The position numbers were made by a program, and so were the translations under genes. A model generated the notes under the pieces. The model saw only the letters and a program-made list of their open reading frames with translations. It searched no databases and was not told the origin of the DNA. Below are positions 55,716 to 64,000 of a stretch of DNA of 64,000 nt, piece by piece. Within the stretch, counting starts at the first letter, position 1. Each line of letters starts with the position of its first letter. This DNA is from Catonia carolina (taxonomy: Eukaryota; Arthropoda; Insecta; Hemiptera; Achilidae): positions 432,773,545 through 432,837,544 of the forward strand of contig JAQMRL010000001.1 of NCBI GenBank assembly GCA_035578175.1, read 5' to 3'.

Positions 55716-56090
55716 TAATAAAGCATTAGAAATAAACAAATAAACTAACCTCAAAAAACACAACCTTATCTTAATCATGATTTTAATCATGAGTGAAAGA
55801 CGGAGAATGAAAATCAAACCTTAGTTTTGCTTATGGCACGGAAAATCACTCTTTCACGCTAAACTAAGCTCTGTAGAGAAACACGCTTTAAATAATAAGT
55901 TTTATACCTTTTAATTACCTATAAATTTGTGAAATTGAGAAAAATGCAAAAATGTGAAAAATTACACGAATAAACTACTACTTCCGGTTGACTGATTTTG
56001 ATGAAAATGTTCGTGTCGTGGTCCTCTAGTAGTACCTAAATTAACTTTTAAGTTTCAACTTCGTACGATGTTCCGTTCTTGAAATATTTT

Positions 56091-56092
<2 letters not shown>

Positions 56093-56126
<34 letters not shown>
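56093..56126. repeat. (AC)17 microsatellite in family C
   Basis: Uninterrupted AC dinucleotide tract of 34 bp, the longest and purest of the family. Confidence 0.95.
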
Positions 56127-56127
<1 letters not shown>

Positions 56128-56313
56128 AATAGCTAAAAACATGGTTTTTCGGTTCAGGGGTTCTGAAAACGTGTATATCCGGTGAAAACTCGATTTCGGA
56201 AAATCGACATGAAAACAATACTTTCCTTGCCGGTATATTCATATAGGCAAGAGAAAGTAAAAAAAAATGTCTTATATAGGCTACTACATCTTCTCGTGCT
56301 CTACAAGATAGGG

Positions 56314-56906
56314 TATAGATACTGAAGTCACGAGATTTCCTTATGCGTATGGATGGGCTGGGAGGAAGGGAAGTGAAATATTTGCAGTGCTGCCAACCTC
56401 AACAGTGAGACACTACTCGTACATTTCACTGCCGTGCAGTTTCTAGATACATTTTGTAATGTGTGGTTTATTCCGAGAAAATGTTTTCTTCATAAACCTT
56501 ATAAGAAATAAATGTGACTTGTAATATTGTCTATAACTTAATTACATGACTAGAAATGTTTGATTTACTGTAATTACGAATAAAATAGCCTTCTTTACTA
56601 TTGCTGTCATCGGCGTTTTCATTATCAGTCTCACTAGTATCTATCTAACTGTTTCCTTTTTTACCAGGTGTCAACAAAACTGTTGAAAAATAGCTTCTTC
56701 ACGTCCTTTATTTCCTTCTTTATATTTCGAATTGTGCCAAGAGAAACATCACAGTAGTTCCACGATATACTGCATATGCTCTGGATATAGTATAAGTTTT
56801 TATGTTTGTCGTACTGAAATTAAAGCAGTCGCGCATGCGCACTGATGCTTTTCCCCCTTTACCCCTCGTTGCAAACAAGGGAAAACTCGTGACTCAAGTC
56901 ACTATA
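56314..56906. mobile_element. MITE family F, copy 3, internally deleted
   Basis: TATAGATACTGAAGTCACGAG start and GACTCAAGTCACTATA end. About 230 bp shorter than copies 1 and 2: the segment encoding the HSAERHL-like remnant is gone. Confidence 0.8.
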
Positions 56907-57166
56907 AAACGTTATTTCTACTGAAATTTGTAGCGGCTGCGTTCTCTTGGTGATTTCTTTGTTTGAAGATTGCGTCCGATATTTTCTTTTTACGATAAAA
57001 GTATAGCCTGAATATAATCAAAGTTATAGTTAATTAAAAACCTACAACTTTTATTTCCGGTAGTTATTTCTACAGCACTTAGTTTAGGGTCAATTAGTGT
57101 ATTTTCTGTATTTTGATCATTGAAATTTATAAAAAATGGGGGTTTTCAAGATTGCAACCTTAGTAT

Positions 57167-57549
57167 CTGCCCATAACAGACAGGTGGAGTGTCAAATTAT
57201 TTACACTCAATCTGTTCATTGCAGGGCTAAAATAAATAGTTCTGTTTCTTATCACATGGTCAGATTAAACTGAATCATTTAAGAACAGAAGAGGTAGAGG
57301 TGTAAATGACACTAATCAGAGTTATCTCCTCTGAAAGTAATTAATTTTATTATACAGCCAGACCCTGTGGTGAATGAAGCGATGGTGTCATTTGCAGAGT
57401 GGAAAATATGTGCTTTTCAGAGAGCTCAGCATGCTGATAAGCGTACTTTTCTATTCAGTGAAGAAGGCATGGGTAAACCACCTCACTCCTCGTTTTACTT
57501 AGTAAAACCTCTACAGGATCAAACCAGCCTTTCGGCTGATGACCTAAGC

Positions 57550-57579
<30 letters not shown>
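57167..57579 (+). mobile_element. S3 retroposon, full length with target duplication
   Basis: Perfect 11-bp duplication AACCTTAGTAT at 57156-57166 and 57580-57590, set in family C whose intact form reads CCTTAGTATGCATTTT. This copy defines the family: about 413 bp, 5' end CTGCCCATAACAG, a GGTTCAAACC palindrome near the 3' end, and a (CAA)n tail (here about 11 units). Ten full or partial copies occur in the window. It behaves as a SINE or a short LINE derivative; no classic tRNA head was recognised. Confidence 0.9.
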
Positions 57580-57581
<2 letters not shown>

Positions 57582-57940
57582 CCTTAGTATGCATTTTACT
57601 ACAAAAGTGTATACCAAAAATTATAGAAAATTAAAAAGTCTGCAATTTTTAATTAAAGCATTTTTCTACAGAGCTTAGTTTAGGACCAATTATTGGTTTT
57701 CCGTATTTTTAAGTTCAGCAGGTTGATTTTCATTTAGCGTCATTTACTCATGATTAAAATTAAATTATGTTTTTAATTTTACTATTTTTTAAATTTTCTT
57801 TTTACTTTTATAATTACTTTTAAGTTTTTACTTTTATATTATTTTTTACGTCGTTTACTTATGATTAAACATAGGTTAGAACTAAATTATTATTGTTTAC
57901 ATTGGCAAGAGAAAGTTGTATGAGTGTTACACCAGATATT

Positions 57941-58360
57941 ATGTAAACTGTATCTAAGTTATGTTATTTTCTTTGAATATCAGTTCAATTTTTCTTACTG
58001 TGTTCTTAACTGGTTCTAAGATAAAATTACTTATTTATAGACACTTGTGCAAACTATAAAATGGTCTATTTACGTGACAACTATGACCGTAAACAAACGC
58101 TCATGCTTTGGTTGTGTAAACAATGCAGTTGCAAAATCCTGATTTGATAAGCAATTGTTAATATAAATAACTTGTATTATGCTAAGATAACGTAACTAGG
58201 TACTTTAATTTCATTAATTTTGAGTGCTATAATAAATTAAAACTAATCATACTTTTGTTAAATTGCATGATATTCGTCACTGTTTCGTTCAAAATCTGCA
58301 AGTTATACGAAGATTATGTAAATGTAAATTTTCTTTTATTAGTATGACAATATTAAAAAT
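57941..58360. other. No gene seen
   Basis: AT-rich; no match found. Confidence 0.35.
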
Positions 58361-58452
58361 ACCCATAACTGGCAAGTGGAGTGTTAAATTAATTGCATTC
58401 GATTTGTTGGTTCTAGGGCTACAAAAATTAGTTCTGTGTCTTTTCGCATAGA
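58361..58452 (+). mobile_element. S3 5' fragment
   Basis: ACCCATAACTGGCAAGTGGA to the TTCTGTGTCTTTTCGCAT block. It ends abruptly; the 3' three quarters are missing. Confidence 0.7.
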
Positions 58453-58658
58453 AGCCAGCTCAATGGCCGTTTTCGGCGTGAATTCAAAATATGGAATGAC
58501 ATGAAATATTAAAATTTATGTTATGATCGTGGTATGATAAATATAAATGAGTATGATGTAGTAATGAGATGTAAATGACAAAGATTAACGGATGAATAAT
58601 GTACGTGAGAGTGTTTACGGATTAGTTCTTTGTTTTATCTTATGGTGGTCGTAGTAGA

Positions 58659-59015
58659 TCACAATTCTGTTTCCTTTTCAGGCACCTGAAACAGAAAGGG
58701 TATTTGTTGAGATTGAACGAACCTTGGGTTTTTTTGTGCATTTCTTTTCGTGTGAAAAGTGTTGTATGTGCTTTTAATGATATCGAAAACTGAAGGGATT
58801 TTCAAATCTTTGTGAAAAGTATGATTAATTACTAAAAATGGGGCATTGGTGATGGCTCGAAAAGCTTTAGATTGGTGCCTCTGAAGATTATTAAATGTAG
58901 ACGTGTGACAGGAACCAAAAATAGAGCCATCGTGTAGCCAGATTGGTCGAATTAGTGACTTATACAAGATAACCTTTAAGTTTAGAGGCAGACTACTTAA
59001 CGACAGAATTATCAT
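58659..59015 (-). pseudogene. Jockey-like LINE ORF2 C-terminal fragment
   Basis: The minus frame, 118 codons, contains LYKSLIRPIWLHDGSIFGSC, LQRHQSKAFRAITNAPFLV and HKDLKIPSVFDIIKSTYNTF. This order (KxxLRPxW, then QRxQxKxLR, NAPxxVxNxxxHxDLxIPxV) is the C-terminal region of jockey-clade ORF2. Uninterrupted over this length, hence younger than the other LINE relics, but 5'-truncated. Confidence 0.82.
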
Positions 59016-59101
59016 TCGAAATCTAAGATACTAAAAAATAAAGCGTTGCAAAATTAAGTGCTTCTTTACTGGTCATTCAAAAATTACAGCTACTTATTTA
59101 A

Positions 59102-60161
59102 GAGAAGACTACTTTGCATCCCACCAATGTTAAATTTGCTATTTTTAGGTACATTTTTCACAAGATTGGTAAACGATAGGGAAACGAAATTTTACTAACT
59201 GGTAGTTGTCGGGTTGCTCGAGCTACTGACATTTTCCCAACTTAATCCGTTAAACCATAAAGTTAAAAACAGAATAAGGAATAAAAGATTATTTTTACAA
59301 ATATCTTTTACGATAATTTACATATCAATAATTTGTGAAGCTTTTGAGGAAGTCATAAAAGTGATGCAATATGTGAATGTACAAGATAAATAACTGGTAA
59401 AAATTTCAGCCTGGTATGTTTAATGGTTTCCGAGAAAAATGTACCTAAATGTTAAAAATATAAATTTACGGGAACGGGCAACAACACAAAAGGCACAAAT
59501 CAAAAACAAAATAAAGATAAACAAGTTTATTTCCTATCAAAATTTGGTTAACCCACCGGGTTGCTCTAGAGGTAAATGTCGTCGCCAAAATCAGCTGTTT
59601 AACAGATAAATTTCAGAGACGAAGGTTCCTGGTTCAAATCCTATTAAAGGTAGTTAATTTCATACGGATTTGTATACTAGACAGTGGTTACCGGTGTACT
59701 TTGATGGTTGGGGTTTAATTAACCATACTCTTTCAGGAATGGTTGGCCTGAGTCTGTACAAGACTACACCTCATTTACACGTCATACACATTATTCTCAT
59801 CTCATTGGGTCATGGGGTTGCTTATTGTTCTGAATTAAACAGATTGCAACGTACACAAATTAGGGATTACAAAAAAAAGAAAGCTGAACCAACAGCTGAG
59901 AGCATTAAAAACAGTAATGCAGATATTTTAAAAAACTAATATTCCCTTTGCTCTAAAACGATCAGTATAAAATTGTGAAAATTATTCGTTCTTGGTGACG
60001 CGATAATTTTTCTGGGTAAACCTGCTAAAAACTTAATTTTTTCATTAAAATAATTTTCACGTAATTTAATGTTTTTGTGGTTGATCTCGGTCTGAACTAT
60101 TGAAAAACATTAAGAACCGAAATTCGAAATTTTCAATCAAAACCATCATACAGTCTCGGCC
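59102..60161. mobile_element. piggyBac-like non-autonomous element, family B copy 2
   Basis: TTAA at 59098-59101 and 60162-60165; ends GAGAAGACTACTTTGC and ...CATACAGTCTCGGC. Collinear with copy 1 (31936-33036). Carries an S1 SINE at a different position and orientation from that in copy 1. Confidence 0.72.
59550..59880 (+). mobile_element. tRNA-derived SINE, family S1, full length
   Basis: AACCCACCGGGTTGCTCTAG start, GGTTCAAATCC B box, body, ending ATTAGGGATTACAAAAAAAAG. The ORF at 59670-59939 is the recurrent chance frame of the family. Confidence 0.85.
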
Positions 60162-60165
60162 TTAA

Positions 60166-60690
60166 GGCTACCAATTGAACATAATGCTTATTACACATTT
60201 ATGATTAGGCCTACTAATTTTTTACCTAGCTAATTTGTAAAGTAATTAAATTTAACTATTTTTTAAACCAACTTTATAAATAAACTTATTTAGTTAAATT
60301 AACTTTATTTTTAGTGCACAATAATTTTCTGAATAATAATTATAATAATAGTAGTAATTATCATAGTGAAGTTGTTTGAAGGTTATTTTGTATTTTATTT
60401 GTTATCTATCTCATGCAACAAATACGTGCTATAACAATTCTTTTAGTAATATTTGTTTATATCCTCTATTTGAAGTTGTAATGATGATTGTTAATTTTAA
60501 TGATTATTTTTATGCTTTTGACAATGAGTGAAGATGATGGTAGGTTATTTAATAAAGGATACAATTATTATTAAGTTAATTACCCAACTTATGTACTATG
60601 TATTATAGTATGTTTCCTCGAGACAACAAAATCAAATAAGGTTATAATCTACTACTGCGTATATAGCCTACCACAAAATAAACAGTGGTA
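60166..60690. other. No gene seen
   Basis: AT-rich; no match found. Confidence 0.35.
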
Positions 60691-60692
60691 TA

Positions 60693-61250
60693 CAAGGTGT
60701 GGCTGTTAAATAACGAGACTGACGTTGTAAAAAAAATTTATCTTTATTTTATACATAATCACTTAATGTCACCTTCAAATACACTCCTTCTCTATCCCTA
60801 CAACGCTCCATGCGAATTTTCCGTTGTTGGAAACAGTGCTGAAAGTCATCTTCTGTCAGCTCCTTCAGGACACGTGCCGCTTTCTCTTTTACAGCTTCCA
60901 CAGACTCAAATCTTGTCCCTTTTAATTCACCTTAAGGAACAGGTAGAAGTCTCATGGTGCAAGATCTGGTGAATAAGGTGGATGTTTTAACACTGAGATG
61001 CTGTACTTGGCGCTAGGAACCTCTTAACAGATAACGCGGAATGAGCTGGAGCATTGCCTTGATGGAGAACCCATGATTTGTCCTTCCACATTTCGGAGCG
61101 TTTTTTCCTTACTCTTTGACGTAGTTTAGAAAGTACCTCAAGGTAGTAATATTGATCAATTGCTTGACCTTCAGGAACCCAGTGAAGGTACACAAACTCA
61201 TGGATATAAAAAAAACGATCATCGTTGCATTAAATTTTGACTTGCTCACA
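60693..61250 (-). mobile_element. mariner, same family as the palindromic ones, truncated
   Basis: Left end after TA: CAAGGTGTGGCTGTTAAATA. The minus strand encodes the C-terminal transposase with MWKDKSWVLHQGNAPAHS (second Asp changed to Gly) and, upstream, LHWVPEGQAIDQYYYLEVL. It breaks off near 61250 before the point where the palindromic copies turn back, so its original form is unknown. Confidence 0.82.
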
Positions 61251-61499
61251 AGTCTTTGGTATATATAGCCTTACAATTATTTGTAGAAATAGGGAGAAAA
61301 AAATTAACAATAAGCAGCATATCAGAACAAATCAAGTAGCAAATGTAGAAACGGTAGTAATAATAAACGTAGCAGTAGTGATGGCAGGGACCGGCAAAAA
61401 AGTGGATGGTTTTTGATGTGACTGTACATCGCAACAATACGAGTGGGGAGAACCGGGTCAATGACTTTCATTCCCCGGCTCCATACCATTACAGTTGCA

Positions 61500-62693
61500 A
61501 TGGAGTCGTGGAACGCACAACATCGTGATTTCTTCATAGAGACTTACTTTAGTAACGGTTACTCGGTAGTCAAAACCCAGCGTTTGTTCCGTACAAAGTT
61601 TGGAGTAAGTAGACACGGTAGACCCAGTCGCAATACAATAATGCTTTGGGTTAAAAATTTTAGAGAAACGGTTTCATCTTTAAAACGGAAACCTACAGGC
61701 CGTCCACGTAGCGTTCGTCCCCGAAACACAGATCCTTTGCGATTGTCAGTAGCCAGAAGTCCACATCGCCCTGCTGCACATCACGCAGCTGTGCTAGAAA
61801 TATAAGATCGGAGTGTTCGAAGAATTTTGCATTTGGATCTTCATTTTCATCCGTATAAAATCGTAACTGTTCAAGAACTAAGCCAACATGATTTCCAAAA
61901 CCGAAGAGAATGTGCACAATCAATTCTGAACATTTTAACTAACGATTCAATAATCATATTGTCAGATGAGGCCCATTTTCACCTGTCTGGTTGAGTAAAT
62001 AACAAAATTTCCGGTACTGGGCGGCAGAAAATCCTCGTAGCCTACACGAACAACCACTTCATCGTGAACGTGTGGCAGTTTGGTGCGCAGTGGCTAAATT
62101 CGGAGTTATAGGTCCACATTTTTGCGAAGAAAACGGTCGAGCAGTTTCGATCACTTCAAATCGTTATGTCAAAATACTAAATAATTTGGTAGTTGGTAAC
62201 GTGCTTGCCTCTCATCATGTGGTCTTGGGTTCGAATCCCATTCAGGCACGGCATATTTTCATACGCTACAAAAAATAATTTCATCCTTCACTGTCTGCAT
62301 TGGCAGTAATTGCAGAACAGTCAGACGTTAAAAAAAAATAATTTCCTTTCACCAGAGTTACAACGTCGTAAAGTTGACACTGCAACAGTTTGGTTCCAAC
62401 AAGATGGGGCTACTGCTCACACTGCCAGAGTGTCAATGAATGTGTTACGACAAATGTTTTCAGAACACGTGATTTCAAGAAATGGTGACCTTTCATGGCC
62501 TGCTACCTTTCCAGATCTTTCGGTATGTGACTTTTTTCTTTGGCGGTATTTGAAATCGAAAGTGTATGTCGTAAAGCCTCGAACACCTGAAGATCTGAAG
62601 CTAGCAATTCGAAATGAAATAGTGGCGATACCGAACGAGATGATTGTGAAGGCAATGGATAATTTTCAAGTACGATTACATGAATGCGTGTAG
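61500..62693 (+). pseudogene. DD41D-type Tc1/mariner transposase, broken by a SINE
   Basis: Starts MESWNAQHRDFFIETYFSNG, an N-terminal helix-turn-helix of the DUF4817 type, followed by KPTGRPRSVR. Catalytic residues appear in LSDEAHF, FQQDGATAHTA and SVCDFFLW. I count 41 residues between the second and third Asp, against 34 in mariner. Damage: a frameshift near 61725, a stop at the end of LEI (61803-61805), another after HFHLSG, a further frameshift near 62000-62060, and an S2 SINE inserted between VKILNN and FLSPEL. The C-terminal end VRLHECV is intact. Terminal repeats not identified. Confidence 0.85.
62188..62336 (+). mobile_element. tRNA-derived SINE, family S2, 5'-truncated, in a transposase
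   Basis: Perfect 8-bp duplication AATAATTT at 62180-62187 and 62337-62344. It lacks the first bases of the tRNA-like head (starts GGTAGTTGGTAACGTG) but keeps B box GGGTTCGAATCCC and the GACGTTAAAAAAA tail. Confidence 0.92.
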
Positions 62694-62699
62694 AATGAG

Positions 62700-63580
62700 G
62701 GTCATCACTTGACTGACATAATTTTTAAAACAAAAAAAGTGAATTTAAGAATTTATTAGAATTTAAGTGCTTTAATAAAATAATGGCAAGAAATGGTGTT
62801 TCAAATCTATTAATAAATTTCTTTACATCTTATTTTTGATTTATTTTATTCATTTCAAAACCATAGTATGATTTAGTATAATTTATTCAAACATTGTTAT
62901 TTTATTATTTTTAACACAATTATTATTATTATCATCATCATCACATTTACTAGTTCTAAAACTTTTAGTCTTAAAGTATTAAAGATAAAAACAAAATTTA
63001 TCAAGCGAATTTTTAATTCTAGTTACAATCTTATAGTTTTCTTAAAAACATTTTAACGTACGTCAATTACTAGAACATCTCTCCGTGTTTTTTAATAGTT
63101 CATAAAAGGTTCTACGATTAATGTACCTATTTTTATAAACTACATAAATTTTTCTAATTTTATAATTCTTCTTATTGTTTAAGATCAATGTTTACTTCTC
63201 TATTATACATTATCTAATCATAACTGCTAAAATTAACATAGTTTTATGCTTTAATTGTAAAAACAATGAAATGGAAAAATGTTGGTTAGATAACAAAATT
63301 TTTATTTAAAATATGTGTTGAGATAAATAAATTTAATATAAACTTACTAATGTAATTCATTTTGTGAATGCTGTAGTGAATAAATCTTTTGTTAAATTGC
63401 AAGTTAATAATGATTTGATCAGACTCTGCAATCTTTTGAAAACGTAAGTATTCTTAACTTAGGTAATTTTTCTTTTGAATGAATATATTAAAATAAACAA
63501 GTATTTTGATATTGTAGGCTAGTATAGAAGACGTAGATTCAAAAACGTAGTAAGTTATTGTTTTGATCAGCTGGAAGGAC
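62700..63580. other. No gene seen
   Basis: Strongly AT-rich, with an ATTATTATTATCATCATCATC tract near 62920-62943. Confidence 0.4.
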
Positions 63581-63584
63581 TTAA

Positions 63585-64000
63585 GGGGAGAGAGTAGAGG
63601 CTACTGTGTATCCCGCCAATGTTAAATTTTCTATTTTTATGTACATTTTTCATAGGATTAGTAAAAGATAGGGAAATGAAACTTTACACACTATAGGTAT
63701 CGGTTTTCTTCTCGAGCTACTGACATTTTTTCAATTTAATCTTTAGACCATACCATGTTTTTTTTAAATTACGAATAACATAACATTTTTACAAATTGTT
63801 TTCCACGCGTTTTGCATATTACTAATTTTTGGAGCTTCTGAGGAAGTCATAAAAATGTCGGTATATGTGGATGGATCTACAAGATAATTAACTGGTAAAA
63901 ATTTCAGCCTGGTAGGTTTATTGGTTTCTGAGAAAAATGTACCTTATTGTTAAAAATCTAAATTTACGGGAAATGGTAAGAAACAAGAAGGCACAAATCA
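63585..64000. mobile_element. piggyBac-like non-autonomous element, family B copy 3, cut by window end
   Basis: TTAA at 63581-63584, then GGGGAGAGAGTAGAGGC and the family B body (TCCCGCCAATGTTAAATTTT, CTGAGGAAGTCATAAAA). The right end lies beyond the window. Confidence 0.75.

Larger units (their letters stand above)
54441..56268 (-). repeat. Family C minus copy, interrupted twice
   Basis: Pieces 54441-54506, about 54753-54767 and 55716-56268. Ends CTGGTGTGAAACACTCACAC at left and the GGCAAGAGAAAGTAAAA end at right, with a pure (AC)17 tract at 56093-56126. Interrupted by a retroposed segment and a mariner. Confidence 0.8.
56281..57930 (+). repeat. Family C plus copy, interrupted twice
   Basis: Pieces 56281-56313, 56907-57166 and 57580-57930, ending GGCAAGAGAAAGTTGTATGAG. 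Interrupted by MITE F copy 3 and by an S3 retroposon. The left end is missing. Confidence 0.75.

Noticed and set aside
59670..59939. 89-residue ORF recurring at 2009-2197, 19500-19745 and 32366-32593
   Set aside because: It runs through the body of the S1 SINE. tRNA-derived SINEs are non-coding, and the frames differ at their ends.

Overview
The window looks like AT-rich nuclear DNA of an insect. The evidence is one intron-containing CYP6-like cytochrome P450, spliced at GT/AG sites, in a dense bed of eukaryotic transposable elements: mariner, Tc1, pogo/Tigger, hAT and piggyBac-like DNA transposons, jockey/R1-type LINE relics, tRNA-derived SINEs and foldback MITEs. A hemipteran or similar pterygote is my guess; the sequence does not prove it. 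Nothing looks prokaryotic, and I found no rRNA, genuine tRNA or CRISPR.

Layout. 1-8.6 kb: a TTAA-flanked (piggyBac-like) element carrying a nested hAT element and a SINE, a second copy of the same family, and several interspersed repeats (here called family C and S3). 8.9-12.2 kb: an S3 SINE split by a long foldback element, then a mariner-like transposase relic split by a Tc1 relic. 12.2-16 kb: mostly featureless. 16-31 kb: S3 copies, LINE relics, three SINE families, two copies of an 820-bp MITE and a GC-rich LINE insertion. 31-38.4 kb: hAT-like and piggyBac-like elements, SINEs, and a palindromic mariner. 38.6-51.9 kb: the P450 gene (4 coding exons, 512 residues, three phase-1 introns of 4.0, 6.2 and 1.5 kb loaded with TEs). 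52-64 kb: a cluster of family C copies with nested insertions, a deleted mariner, two further piggyBac-like copies and a DD41D-type transposase broken by a SINE.

The only gene I believe is functional is the P450. Its exon joins keep frame exactly and every diagnostic P450 motif is present. All other coding signals are decayed transposase or reverse transcriptase. The most interesting structural observation is a mariner derivative whose N-terminal half has been replaced by an inverted copy of its C-terminal third. Two copies share the same internal breakpoint, so it appears to have spread as a palindromic unit. One copy lies in P450 intron 2, where its transcript would fold into a hairpin of about 265 bp.

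Names such as family A, B, C, F, S1-S5 are mine, for cross-reference only. All alignments between copies were made by eye.
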